Assembly (NCBI GenBank): GCA_017621845.1
Contig: JAGASI010000016.1
Location: 1 to 32,790 of the forward strand
DNA from: Muribaculaceae bacterium
GTDB taxonomy: Bacteria > Bacteroidota > Bacteroidia > Bacteroidales > Muribaculaceae
Length of the DNA: 32,790 nucleotides
Direction of reading: 5' to 3'
Position 1 is the first letter of the stretch; each line of letters begins with the position of its first letter. This document shows, piece after piece, positions 1 to 7,963 of the stretch. The notes under the pieces are model-generated. The model was not told where the DNA came from. It worked only from the letters and a program-made list of their open reading frames with translations, and searched no databases. A program made the translations under genes and the position numbers.

Positions 1-90
1 AAGGCTAAATTAGCTGTGAATCAGATATTTATAATCATGTCGCAACCAATCCTGCATACATTGAGGTTCGCCTATAAAATATGGCTTTGA
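1..90 (+). CDS. Possible 3' end of a gene cut by the window edge
   Basis: Frame 1 is open from the first base to a TGA at 88-90, giving 29 codons. The tail is hydrophobic and basic, ending with residues FAYKIWL. The other two plus-strand frames stop within the first 13 bases. The piece is too short to assign to a family, and an open frame of this length is not rare by chance. It is listed only because nothing else explains the left edge. Confidence 0.3.
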   Translation, partial: KAKLAVNQIFIIMSQPILHTLRFAYKIWL

Positions 91-104
91 TAAAGACGAC
101 CATG

Positions 105-129
105 AGATTTTAAATGTAGATTTTAAATG
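105..129. repeat. 12-bp direct repeat, two copies
   Basis: AGATTTTAAATG occurs at 105-116 and again at 118-129, giving a 13-bp period. The second copy runs into the 21-bp element at 120-140 that recurs inverted at the far end of the window. It lies upstream of the manA promoter. Confidence 0.7.
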
Positions 130-140
130 AAAGAGCCGTG
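120..140 (+). repeat. 21-bp repeat, left copy of an inverted pair
   Basis: The 21 bases from 120 to 140 (core AAATGAAAGAGCCGTG) are the exact reverse complement of 32651-32671. Both copies are intergenic, one upstream of manA and one upstream of pyrG. The match stops at 119 and 141. No gene or promoter accounts for it. It may be one member of a dispersed intergenic repeat family. Confidence 0.75.
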
Positions 141-169
141 GATGTTTCCAAAAAAAACGATGTCAATCC

Positions 170-200
170 TTTGTCGTGTGGCCAAAATATAATAATTTTG
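170..200 (+). promoter_or_regulatory. manA promoter, Bacteroidota consensus
   Basis: TTTG at 170-173, a 19-base spacer and TAATTTTG at 193-200 match the Bacteroidota primary sigma pattern TTTG-N19-TAnnTTTG. Transcription would begin near 206, leaving a leader of about 57 bases before the ATG at 264. The upstream ATG at 138 lies before this promoter, which argues for the downstream start. Confidence 0.75.
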
Positions 201-263
201 TCAACCCGACAGACTCAAACATCTTTAACGAGACCGGTCCCGTCAGCCATTGAACCACTCTTA

Positions 264-1241
264 ATGACTACACTCAACGACATACTCACGTTTAACCCCA
301 TATACAAGACCGTGTTATGGGGCGGTAGTCGCATAGCCTCACTAAAAGGTGAAGGTGACACCTCGTTAAATATAGGCGAGAGTTGGGAAATATCAGTCAT
401 CCCCGGTCACGAGTCTACCGTCAACCACGGTCCATTGTCCGGTATTGCTCTTCCCCAGCTGTGCATCACCCATGGTGAGGAACTGCTCGGAAGTCGGGTT
501 ATTGAACGCTTTGGCCGGCGCTTTCCACTGCTTCTTAAATTTATCGACGCCCGCGATGTCCTCTCGCTACAAGTTCACCCCGAAGGCTTCAACCCGGCAC
601 ACACCTCTCCGGGCAAGGGCAAATCAGAGCTATGGTATGTCATAGACTGCAACGATGACAGCATAATATACTCGGGACTTGCCGCCCACCTCGACCCCGA
701 GACATTTGCCACACACGTCAAAGAGGGTTCAATCCTTGACCTCGTGGCATGCCACACGAGTCGACCGGGACAATTTTATTATATCCCTTCAGGCACAATT
801 CATGCCATCGGTGCCGGGAACCTTATCGCCGAGGTTCAGGAGTCAAGCGACACGACCTATCGCATATATGACTTTGACCGACGTGGCGCTGACGGTCGCC
901 CCCGTGAGCTACATACCGACCTCGCGCGACGGGTCATCAACTACCGTTTCCCCAACAATATCACCCCCACTGCCGCCACGTTTGACCACTCGACAACAGC
1001 TGTTGTCGACTCGCCACAGTTTGTCACCGATTACCTGCAACTCGATGACAACACCTCACATATTATGTCGGCAACCCCCGGGTCTTTCACCATACTGATG
1101 ATTGTCGAGGGCTCAGCCACAATAAGCGTCAACGACAAGCCTCATCATCATCTCACCAAGTGTCACACCGCACTCATCCCGGCGTGCATCTCTGAATTTT
1201 CAATCTCAGGCCCCGCCAAAGCCCTGGTAATACATCTTTGA
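264..1241 (+). CDS. manA: Mannose-6-phosphate isomerase, class I
   Basis: This cytoplasmic zinc enzyme interconverts mannose 6-phosphate and fructose 6-phosphate, feeding GDP-mannose synthesis or mannose breakdown. The 325-residue protein has the type I cupin-like layout. The expected metal ligands are visible: Q103 and H105 in LSLQVHPEG, E122 in KSELWYV and H180 in IPSGTIHAIG. The frame is open from an ATG at 138, but those 42 extra residues look non-homologous and the promoter at 170-200 lies inside them, so I chose the ATG at 264, which gives MTTLNDILTFNPIYK. The next gene starts 36 bases downstream and is probably co-transcribed. Confidence 0.93.
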   Translation: MTTLNDILTFNPIYKTVLWGGSRIASLKGEGDTSLNIGESWEISVIPGHESTVNHGPLSGIALPQLCITHGEELLGSRVIERFGRRFPLLLKFIDARDVLSLQVHPEGFNPAHTSPGKGKSELWYVIDCNDDSIIYSGLAAHLDPETFATHVKEGSILDLVACHTSRPGQFYYIPSGTIHAIGAGNLIAEVQESSDTTYRIYDFDRRGADGRPRELHTDLARRVINYRFPNNITPTAATFDHSTTAVVDSPQFVTDYLQLDDNTSHIMSATPGSFTILMIVEGSATISVNDKPHHHLTKCHTALIPACISEFSISGPAKALVIHL

Positions 1242-1277
1242 CGACCTATTTCATTCAACCAATTCTCACTCTGAACC

Positions 1278-1934
1278 ATGAACAACTTCCCCGACAAATA
1301 TGTGATCACCATAGGGCGACAGATGGGCAGTGGTGGACGTCACCTCGGCCGATTACTCGCCGACCGCTTAGGTATACCCTACTATGACCGCGAATTATTG
1401 GTACAAGCAGCCAAAGACGCCGGGCTCAGCCCCGAGTTTTTTGAACATAACGACGAGCGACGCCCGTCTTTCCTCAGTGGACTATTTTCTTTCACCATGG
1501 GAGTAAACCCCATCGGATACTACGACAGCACATCGGGAGTGGGTGACGATATGCTATATCGGGCTCAATGTGACTTCATGCATAAAATTGCCGCCCAAGG
1601 ACCATGTGTTATAGTCGGACGTTCGGCCGACTATGTCCTGAGAGATGTCGACAACATCATCAACGTGTTTGTACACGCCTCTGATGACGACTGCATAGCA
1701 CGTATACGTCAGCGACAACCCGAGCTGTCAATCGAACAAGCCCGCACAATAAGAGAACGCACCAACAAACTGCGCGCCAACTTCTATAACTTCTATACCG
1801 ACAAGCGATGGGGCGATGCCTCAAGCTATGACCTGTGCCTAAACTCATCGACCCTTTCACTCGAGGACATAACCGAGGTAATTATAGAATATATGAGACA
1901 CCGCTTTGTTGCCCCGACTACCGGTACAATCTGA
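1278..1934 (+). CDS. Cytidylate kinase-like family protein
   Basis: The 218-residue protein belongs to the cytidylate-kinase-like P-loop family that is common in Bacteroidota and Firmicutes. The N-terminus reads ITIGRQMGSGGRHLG, the family's modified Walker A loop without the usual GK[ST], followed by LADRLGIPYYDREL. A second conserved block, CVIVGRSADYVLR, starts near residue 112. An arginine-rich lid follows (RIRQRQ, RERTNKLR). It is distinct from the canonical Cmk, and its substrate is not established by sequence; CMP/dCMP phosphorylation is only suggested by homology. The ATG at 1278 starts directly at the conserved domain. It sits 36 bases after manA. Confidence 0.8.
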   Translation: MNNFPDKYVITIGRQMGSGGRHLGRLLADRLGIPYYDRELLVQAAKDAGLSPEFFEHNDERRPSFLSGLFSFTMGVNPIGYYDSTSGVGDDMLYRAQCDFMHKIAAQGPCVIVGRSADYVLRDVDNIINVFVHASDDDCIARIRQRQPELSIEQARTIRERTNKLRANFYNFYTDKRWGDASSYDLCLNSSTLSLEDITEVIIEYMRHRFVAPTTGTI

Positions 1935-1965
1935 CATGTATGACTAAACAGATATAACCGGCTCA

Positions 1966-1980
1966 ATTGATACTATCAAT
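1966..1980. repeat. 15-bp perfect palindrome upstream of esterase
   Basis: ATTGATACTATCAAT has seven-base perfect arms around a single central base, 28 bases before the esterase ATG. The centre is too tight for a good RNA hairpin, so a protein-binding operator is the more natural reading. No known regulator is assigned. Confidence 0.45.
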
Positions 1981-2008
1981 AATAAAACCATCAAACAACA
2001 TACCAACC

Positions 2009-2821
2009 ATGACTAAAAAGATCGCCACTCTGATAATGTCAACCATCTTAGCGGCATTAACGCTGAGCGCCGCCAAGATTGACACCGTCACCATCACTAC
2101 CAACCTACTGCCCAAGCCCATGCACGTCACCGTCATCACCCCTGACGCCGATAACAAAGACAATAAATTCCCTACCGTCTACCTGCTCAACGGCTATGAC
2201 GGCGACCACACCACCTGGTCTCGAATATCCTGCCCCGACCTACCCCAACTCGCCGATCGCTATGGCATGATAATGGTGATGCCCGATGGCATGGACTCAT
2301 GGTATTTTGACGCCCCTGCCAACCCCAAGATGAAGATGGAGACATTCATCACTACCGAGCTCGTCCCATATATCGACCAAAACTATCCCACTATTGCTCA
2401 GGCCGACAAACGCGCCATCACCGGCTTGTCTATGGGCGGACACGGAGCCATGTGGCTTGGCTTGCGACACCCTGACATCTGGAAAAACTGTGGCTCGACA
2501 TCGGGTGGTGTAAATATAGTTCCCTTTGGCTCCAAATGGAAAATTCCCCTCGCACTCGGTGCCAAACCCTCCCAAGCCACACTCGCGGCCCACTCTGTAG
2601 CCACACTCGCCAAAAGCATAACTCCCGGTCAGAACAACATCATTTTCGACTGTGGCGTTGACGACTTCTTCCATAAAGTCAATGCCGACCTACACGACCT
2701 CATGGTCACCCGCAAAATCCCCCATGACTACATCTCCCGTCCCGGTCGACACAGCCATTCTTACTGGAACAACGCCATCCGCTATCAACTGATATTTTTC
2801 AACAACCACTTCAAGAAATAA
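2009..2821 (+). CDS. Secreted alpha/beta-hydrolase, esterase D-like
   Basis: The 270-residue protein starts with a cleavable signal peptide (MTKKIATLIMSTILAALTLS) and has the putative esterase (esterase D / tributyrin esterase / antigen 85-like) fold. The nucleophile elbow GLSMGG is present, as are a later acid candidate in FDCGVDDFF and the catalytic histidine in RPGRHSHSYW. It is likely periplasmic and cleaves an acyl or feruloyl-type ester; the substrate is not readable. The frame extends upstream to a TTG at 1967, but starting at the ATG at 2009 puts the signal peptide at the very N-terminus. It lies 74 bases after the kinase-like gene and may have its own control. Confidence 0.85.
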   Translation: MTKKIATLIMSTILAALTLSAAKIDTVTITTNLLPKPMHVTVITPDADNKDNKFPTVYLLNGYDGDHTTWSRISCPDLPQLADRYGMIMVMPDGMDSWYFDAPANPKMKMETFITTELVPYIDQNYPTIAQADKRAITGLSMGGHGAMWLGLRHPDIWKNCGSTSGGVNIVPFGSKWKIPLALGAKPSQATLAAHSVATLAKSITPGQNNIIFDCGVDDFFHKVNADLHDLMVTRKIPHDYISRPGRHSHSYWNNAIRYQLIFFNNHFKK

Positions 2822-2834
2822 TATACATAAAACA

Positions 2835-2883
2835 GTGAGTAGTAAATAATTAACCATCGGGGGCATCACTGCTCACTACTCAC
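2835..2883 (+). repeat. Inverted repeat in the gap before recF
   Basis: GTGAGTAGT at 2835-2843 and ACTACTCAC at 2875-2883 are perfect 9-bp arms around a 31-base spacer. The pair fills the 81-base gap between the esterase and recF and ends 19 bases before the recF ATG. It could be a terminator for the esterase or a leader structure; there is no T tract. Confidence 0.45.
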
Positions 2884-2902
2884 CGCGCCCACTGCCAACT
2901 AA

Positions 2903-4012
2903 ATGAAGCTCACCACTCTCCAGGTTACCAACTTTAAGAACATCACCCACGCCTCTCTGGAATTTTCAGATAAGCTCAATTGCTTATTGGGAGATAACGG
3001 CATGGGCAAGTCCAACCTTCTTGATGCCATCTACTACCTGAGCATGGGCAAGAGCTTCAGCGGCCTCACCGACAACGCCCTCATCACTTGTGGCGAAACC
3101 TTTGCCCTGCTCAAAGCCGAGTATAACCGACGGAACGCCCACGAAGAACTGATGGTTGGGCTCGGTGGTCGACGCAAATCATTTAAACGCGGCGGCAAGG
3201 AATACAAGAGACTATCGGCACATGTCGGCCTATTCCCGGCAATAATGATTTCGCCCGGTGACATGTCTCTGATCAACGGCCACGCTGATGAACGACGCCG
3301 CTTTCTCGACATGGTTATTGCCCAAGGAGACCATCGCTACCTTGAGGCCCTTATCAAATACAACCACGCCCTGGAACAACGCAACCGTCTGTTACGCGAC
3401 GGATTACACGACCCCGCCCTATTCCAGGCAATTGAAATCCCCATGGACGCAGCGGCGCGTTATATCACCCACGCGCGCCGTCAACGTGTCGACGAGCTCT
3501 CAGCCATTCATTCTCGCTACTACCACGCCATCGCAGGACAAGATACCGAGACCCCATCACTGTCCTATATCACCCACCTCGACAACGACCCTGATGGCTC
3601 ACTCATCAACATCCTTGACACCAACCGCGACCGAGACCATATACTTAAATACACCTCTGTCGGCCCTCATCGCGACGACATGGACCTCAATGTCAACGGC
3701 ATGAATGTGCGCCGTACTGCTTCTCAAGGCCAGTCCAAGACGTTCACCATAGCCCTGAGACTCGCTCAATATGAATTTACAGCCACCCAAACCGAAATGT
3801 CACCACTGCTACTGCTCGATGACATCTTTGACAAACTCGATGCCTCGCGCGTAGAAAATATCATGAATGTGGTGGCCGGTGACGAATTTGGCCAAATCTT
3901 CATCACCGACACCAATCGCCGACACCTTGACGAAATCCTTGGCCGCGTCCATGCCACAACACCCCACCGGCTGTGGCATGTCACCTCCGGGACCTTCAAC
4001 ATAATGCAATGA
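2903..4012 (+). CDS. recF: DNA replication and repair protein RecF
   Basis: RecF is an SMC-like ATPase that loads RecA at single-strand gaps with RecO and RecR. The 369-residue length matches the family. Walker A is GDNGMGKS (G30-S37). The signature region SVGPHRDDMDL and ASQGQSKTF precedes Walker B in LLLLDDIFDKLD. The start MKLTTLQVTNFKN is the usual RecF N-terminus. Its TGA overlaps the ATG of the following dciA gene (ATGA), so the two are translationally coupled. Confidence 0.96.
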   Translation: MKLTTLQVTNFKNITHASLEFSDKLNCLLGDNGMGKSNLLDAIYYLSMGKSFSGLTDNALITCGETFALLKAEYNRRNAHEELMVGLGGRRKSFKRGGKEYKRLSAHVGLFPAIMISPGDMSLINGHADERRRFLDMVIAQGDHRYLEALIKYNHALEQRNRLLRDGLHDPALFQAIEIPMDAAARYITHARRQRVDELSAIHSRYYHAIAGQDTETPSLSYITHLDNDPDGSLINILDTNRDRDHILKYTSVGPHRDDMDLNVNGMNVRRTASQGQSKTFTIALRLAQYEFTATQTEMSPLLLLDDIFDKLDASRVENIMNVVAGDEFGQIFITDTNRRHLDEILGRVHATTPHRLWHVTSGTFNIMQ

Positions 4013-4299
4013 AAAAACGCTATCCCCAACCCATAGGCTCCATCATACGACAGGCTATCGAACAGTCAGGGTCGGCTACTACATTTGACCTGCAACGCGC
4101 CAGCTACCTATGGACCGAAATCGTGGGCCCTCAAATCAACCGTCAGACCGTGCGCCGATGGATTGACCACGACGAGCTACACGTCGTCATTGCTTCGGCC
4201 GCCCTCAAAAACGAACTATCCTTCATGTCCACCCGATTGAGAGACCTCATCAACCAAGCCGCCGGCTCTCCCATTCTATCACGGGTTGTCATACACTGA
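4009..4299 (+). CDS. dciA: DUF721 / DciA-like replicative helicase loader
   Basis: The 96-residue protein carries the DUF721 (DciA) core: a basic N-terminus (MKKRYPQPIG), an SIIRQAIEQSG helix, then YLWTEIVGPQINRQTVRRW and VVIASAALKNELSFMSTRL. DciA recruits the DnaB helicase in the many bacteria that lack DnaC or DnaI. A possible upstream ATG at 3973 would overlap recF by 40 bases; the ATG at 4009, in an ATGA overlap with the recF stop, is the better start. The recF-dciA pairing is a recurrent arrangement and supports a replication role. Confidence 0.85.
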   Translation: MKKRYPQPIGSIIRQAIEQSGSATTFDLQRASYLWTEIVGPQINRQTVRRWIDHDELHVVIASAALKNELSFMSTRLRDLINQAAGSPILSRVVIH

Positions 4300-4316
4300 T
4301 TTTATAGCCCTCTTTG

Positions 4317-4347
4317 AAGCCTCAATGGCTTAATTTGTTATTTTTTT
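4317..4347 (+). terminator. Weak terminator after recF-dciA
   Basis: AAGCC at 4317-4321 pairs with GGCTT at 4327-4331 across a five-base loop, followed by an AT-rich run that ends in seven T at 4341-4347. The stem is short, so this is tentative. Confidence 0.4.
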
Positions 4348-4381
4348 CACACTAAGGGATAGCTTTTTATATTTTTTTTGC

Positions 4382-4389
4382 TAAATTTG
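4382..4389 (+). promoter_or_regulatory. Probable -7 box for the DUF349 gene
   Basis: TAAATTTG matches TAnnTTTG. No good TTTG lies 19-22 bases upstream; the region is T-rich. Transcription from near 4396 would place the two inverted repeats at 4394-4458 in the leader. Confidence 0.45.
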
Positions 4390-4393
4390 AGGC

Positions 4394-4427
4394 GTTATAA
4401 TATCAAACACCACAATCATATTATAAC
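4394..4427 (+). repeat. 10-bp inverted repeat at the DUF349 transcript start
   Basis: GTTATAATAT at 4394-4403 and ATATTATAAC at 4418-4427 are perfect arms with a 14-base spacer. The arms lie at or just after the predicted transcription start, so this could be either an operator or a weak AT-rich 5' stem. Confidence 0.6.
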
Positions 4428-4442
4428 ACCCACGTGAAAACC

Positions 4443-4458
4443 TCGCCCCTCAGGGCGA
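4443..4458 (+). promoter_or_regulatory. Compact GC hairpin in the DUF349 leader
   Basis: TCGCCC and GGGCGA form a perfect six-bp stem with a CTCA loop, followed by TCCTCTTTTA and then the ATG at 4490. The arrangement resembles a short attenuator or an RNA stability element; the T tract is interrupted. Confidence 0.5.
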
Positions 4459-4489
4459 TCCTCTTTTATAAATCTATAATACATCTGAC

Positions 4490-6355
4490 ATGGAAAAGAA
4501 CGATCCCAAGCTGGCAACAAACAACGCCAACGAACCCTTGCTACCTGACACTCAAGAAGCTGTCAACATCCCCCAACCCGACGCCATCTCCGCCGAGCCG
4601 GCCACCGATCAGGCTGTCATAGAAAACATCACCGAAGATGAGGCAACCAAACATGCATCCCTATGCACATCACTTGACCAACTCATCGAACAAGCCAAAG
4701 ACATTGCCGCAAAGGACGCTGCCGATATCTCACGAGAAGACATCAACCGCCTACGTGGCATATACAACTCACTTTCCCATGTCTCCGCCACGGCTCACGA
4801 CTCACAGGATGAAGCCGGGCAACCCGTCATCGAGGACGTCACCCCATCCCCTCTTGACGAAGAATTCAAGACCATCCTGAATCAAATCAAAGAAAAAAAA
4901 GCAGCATACGCCGCCGAACAAGAAGCAACCAAAACCGCCAACCTTGAACGCAAAAATGCCATCATCGCCGAAATACTGACCCTCGCCGATGACACCGACA
5001 ACGTCAACCGCTCGTTCCCACGCTATCGTGAACTACAAGACGAGTTCAACACATTAGGCGAAGTCCCCGCCACTGAAGAAACGGCAATTTGGAAAAAATT
5101 CCAGGACGCCCGCGAGCGATTCTCTGACAATCTAAAAATCAACAAAGAGCTTCGCGACTATGACTTCAAGAAAAACCTCGAACAAAAAGAACTTATCATA
5201 AACGAGGCTGCTGCACTCAATAACGAAGAAGACATAATCACTGCTTTCAAACGCCTGCAAGACCTACATTCCAAATGGCGTGAAATAGGCCCCGTATCCA
5301 AAGAACTGCGCGAAGAAATATGGCAACGGTTCAAAGACGCTTCGGCTGACGTGAGCAAACGATACCAAGCTTTCTTTGAAGAACGTAAAGCACGCGAAGT
5401 CGAAAACGAACGAGCCAAAACCGAACTATGTGAACGCATCGAGGCAATCGATATACTTTCAATCGATTCTTTTAACACCTGGGAAGAGAAAACCAAAGAA
5501 ATACTCGCCGCACAAGAAGAATGGAAAAAACTGGGATTTGCATCACGCAAACTCAATACCGTCCTTTTCAACCGCTTCCGCGCCACTTGCGACAAATTCT
5601 TTGCAGCCAAAGCAGCCTACTATAAAGAGGTCAAAGACCGAATGGCCGAAAATCTTGTCCTCAAGACCGCTCTCGCTGACGAGGCCGAACAACTCAAAGA
5701 CTCCACCGAGTGGAAAAAAACCACCGACCGACTCGTTGAAATGCAACGTCAATGGAAAACCATCGGCGCCGTCCCCAAGAAGCACAGCGACGCTGTATGG
5801 AAACGCTTCCAACAAGCCTGTGACTTCTTCTTTGAGCAAAAGAAAGCCGCAACATCCGATGTGAGACAACGCGAACACGCCAACCTTCAAGCAAAACGCG
5901 ACCTCATCGCCGAGCTTGACAAAATAACCGACGAGACTCCCAAGTCTGAAGCTATATCAATCATCGCCAACCTACAGAGCCGATGGAAAGAAATCGGACA
6001 CGTTCCTTTCAAAGAAAAAGACAAGGTATATGAACAATTCCGCGCTCGCATAACCGAAGTAAGACGCGCCCATGACCTCAGCGAAAGACGTGACCAGATG
6101 GAACGATTTGAGTCTTCCATGGAAGAGCTTCAAGGCGACACAAACAAACTCGCGCGCGAACGCGAACGCCTTGCCCGCACCCTCGAGACTCGTCGCACCG
6201 AGTTACGCACCTATGAAAACAACCTCGGATTTCTCAGTGCCAAAAGCAAGACCGGAAACTCTCTCGTCAGAGACTTTGAACGCAAAATCGAGCGTCTCAA
6301 AGCCGATATCGAGGCTCTCGAACAAAAAATCAGACTCGTCGACTCCAAGATGTAA
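4490..6355 (+). CDS. DUF349 repeat protein, five repeats
   Basis: The 621-residue protein is acidic, highly charged and helical. After a low-complexity N-terminal third it carries five DUF349-type units marked by an aromatic residue, a G[PAHEF] turn and a following W/F/Y[KQN]xF. Conserved tryptophans fall near residues 263, 345, 422 and 499 (for example WREIGPV, WKKLGFA, WKTIGAV, WKEIGHV), with a degenerate first unit near 201. The C-terminal 100 residues look like a coiled coil (RERLARTLETRRTELR). DUF349 proteins have no settled biochemical function. No signal peptide or membrane segment is visible, so it is probably cytoplasmic. It is transcribed alone, from a structured leader. Confidence 0.88.
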   Translation: MEKNDPKLATNNANEPLLPDTQEAVNIPQPDAISAEPATDQAVIENITEDEATKHASLCTSLDQLIEQAKDIAAKDAADISREDINRLRGIYNSLSHVSATAHDSQDEAGQPVIEDVTPSPLDEEFKTILNQIKEKKAAYAAEQEATKTANLERKNAIIAEILTLADDTDNVNRSFPRYRELQDEFNTLGEVPATEETAIWKKFQDARERFSDNLKINKELRDYDFKKNLEQKELIINEAAALNNEEDIITAFKRLQDLHSKWREIGPVSKELREEIWQRFKDASADVSKRYQAFFEERKAREVENERAKTELCERIEAIDILSIDSFNTWEEKTKEILAAQEEWKKLGFASRKLNTVLFNRFRATCDKFFAAKAAYYKEVKDRMAENLVLKTALADEAEQLKDSTEWKKTTDRLVEMQRQWKTIGAVPKKHSDAVWKRFQQACDFFFEQKKAATSDVRQREHANLQAKRDLIAELDKITDETPKSEAISIIANLQSRWKEIGHVPFKEKDKVYEQFRARITEVRRAHDLSERRDQMERFESSMEELQGDTNKLARERERLARTLETRRTELRTYENNLGFLSAKSKTGNSLVRDFERKIERLKADIEALEQKIRLVDSKM

Positions 6356-6362
6356 AAACCAC

Positions 6363-6398
6363 GCTGACACGAGACTGTTCACCCGGTCCCGTGTCAGC
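6363..6398 (+). terminator. Hairpin after the DUF349 gene
   Basis: GCTGACACG at 6363-6371 pairs with CGTGTCAGC at 6390-6398. After an A/C mismatch there are three more pairs, closing a ten-base loop. It begins 8 bases after the stop codon. It has no downstream T run, which is common for Bacteroidota stems placed like this. Confidence 0.65.
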
Positions 6399-6466
6399 AT
6401 CATATAACTCCCTGCGCCCATACAATCCCATACCTCTTTATATCTTAAATGGGCCACTGCTTAATT

Positions 6467-6476
6467 CCCCCCCCCC
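6467..6476 (+). repeat. C10 homopolymer upstream of sugar transferase
   Basis: Ten consecutive C residues lie 50 bases before the ATG of a surface-polysaccharide sugar transferase. G/C homopolymers of this length are prone to slipped-strand length change. No TAnnTTTG box is recognisable in the gap, so whether the tract sits in a promoter or a leader is unknown. Confidence 0.8.
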
Positions 6477-6526
6477 TTGCCTCTACAAGTCCTGTTTATT
6501 TCAATCACGGAGTCACAAATTAATCT

Positions 6527-7927
6527 ATGTATCAAGAAACAAAAGCACAATCAGGTAGCAAATATGGTAGATATATCTACACCATACTGTCTATTTCCGA
6601 TGTGCTCATACTTAATGCTCTATTTATCGGTCTGATGGCCATGAACCACCATCTTGACCTATCGGCCAAGATGAGAACAGCATGGCTCGTTCTTAATCTT
6701 GCCTACATACCGGTTGCAATCAATCCCATGATTAAGCAACACAACCGCCGAGCCATCGTCATGGACCGCATACTGAGAGGTGCACTTATCGCAGTTGGAA
6801 CACACGCACTATTCTTTCTTGCCCTGCTCGAATTTATCAACATCAATCTCGGCATCAATTTCTACATCGAGTTTTATAGTTTTCTGGTAGTCATCATACC
6901 ACTATGGTGGATATTTAACCGCCACATACTCAAGACCATAAGACGACATGGCCGCAATTTTGTCCGCGTCGTGATTGTCGGGTCCAACCGCACTGCACAC
7001 CGTCTCTACGACACCATGACCGCCGACCCGGGATATGGCTACGAGATTATAGGCTTTTTTGATGACCAACCTCTCGAAGGCATGCCCGGCAAATATATTG
7101 GCAAAATAGCCGATCTGGGACCATATCTCAAGGAACACGCCATAGATGAGGTATACTTCACTCTCTCGGGCGAAATGGCCGAGTCGCTGACCGATGTTGT
7201 CAAAATTACCGATGACAACGTATGCCAATTTTTCTACGTTCCCCAGATTTCCCAATACGTCAATTCAGGCTACGAGCTACATAATATCGGCACTATGCCG
7301 GTTCTGTCTTTAAGACACAACCCTCTTAAAAACCCTGTCAACCAAGCCATCAAACGAACATTTGATATCGCTTTCTCATCAGCCTTTCTTATTGTCAGCC
7401 CTATCATCTTTATTCCCGTGGCTATTGCAATCAAGGCCTCATCACCCGGTCCAGTCTTCTTCAAGCAGAAACGCACCGGATACATGGGACGCTCTTTCAA
7501 CTGCCTGAAATTCCGCACAATGAAAGTAAACAGCAATGCCGACAAAGCTCAGGCAACCAAAGATGACCCTCGCAAAACCCACGTCGGAGACTTTCTGCGT
7601 CGCACATCGCTCGACGAGCTTCCTCAATTTATCAACGTCTTTCTCGGCGACATGTCAATAGTGGGACCTCGTCCACACATGCTCAAACACACCGAGGACT
7701 ATACACGCATCATAGACCAATATATGGTAAGACACGTCGTCAAACCCGGCATCACCGGATGGGCCCAAGTCAACGGTTACCGTGGTCTCACCGACCAACT
7801 GTGGAAAATGGAAAAACGCGTCGAATATGATGTATGGTATATCGAACACTGGAACATGTTCCTCGATATAAAGATTATCGCCCGCACCATCATGAACGCT
7901 GTTCATGGCGAGAAAAACGCCTTCTGA
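6527..7927 (+). CDS. Undecaprenyl-phosphate glucose phosphotransferase-type sugar transferase
   Basis: The 466-residue length matches WcaJ-type polyprenyl glycosylphosphotransferases, which place the first hexose-1-phosphate on undecaprenyl phosphate to start capsule or exopolysaccharide repeats. The N-terminal 130 residues hold about four membrane segments, followed by a Rossmann-like CoA-binding-3 domain (VVIVGSNRTAHRLYDTM). A further membrane hairpin (KRTFDIAFSSAFLIVSPIIF) leads into the bacterial sugar transferase domain, with FKQKRTGYMG, LKFRTM, RRTSLDELPQ, GDMSIVGPRPH and KPGITGWAQVNG. The domain is complete. The sugar (glucose, galactose or other) is not readable. No glycosyltransferase cluster follows, so it is an isolated initiating enzyme. 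Confidence 0.9.
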   Translation: MYQETKAQSGSKYGRYIYTILSISDVLILNALFIGLMAMNHHLDLSAKMRTAWLVLNLAYIPVAINPMIKQHNRRAIVMDRILRGALIAVGTHALFFLALLEFININLGINFYIEFYSFLVVIIPLWWIFNRHILKTIRRHGRNFVRVVIVGSNRTAHRLYDTMTADPGYGYEIIGFFDDQPLEGMPGKYIGKIADLGPYLKEHAIDEVYFTLSGEMAESLTDVVKITDDNVCQFFYVPQISQYVNSGYELHNIGTMPVLSLRHNPLKNPVNQAIKRTFDIAFSSAFLIVSPIIFIPVAIAIKASSPGPVFFKQKRTGYMGRSFNCLKFRTMKVNSNADKAQATKDDPRKTHVGDFLRRTSLDELPQFINVFLGDMSIVGPRPHMLKHTEDYTRIIDQYMVRHVVKPGITGWAQVNGYRGLTDQLWKMEKRVEYDVWYIEHWNMFLDIKIIARTIMNAVHGEKNAF

Positions 7928-7963
7928 ACCATCTTACCCTTACCCCGACAAAAAAACATCACT

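Noticed and set aside
138..263. N-terminal extension of ManA from the ATG at 138
   Set aside because: A consensus promoter lies at 170-200 within it, and the extra residues do not fit the family's N-terminus.
1278..1934. Missing Walker A lysine in the cytidylate-kinase-like protein considered as a defect
   Set aside because: The GRQxGSGG loop is the normal form for this family, so it is not evidence of inactivation.
1967..2008. TTG-initiated extension of the esterase
   Set aside because: It would place 14 residues before an otherwise complete signal peptide; the palindrome at 1966-1980 overlaps it.
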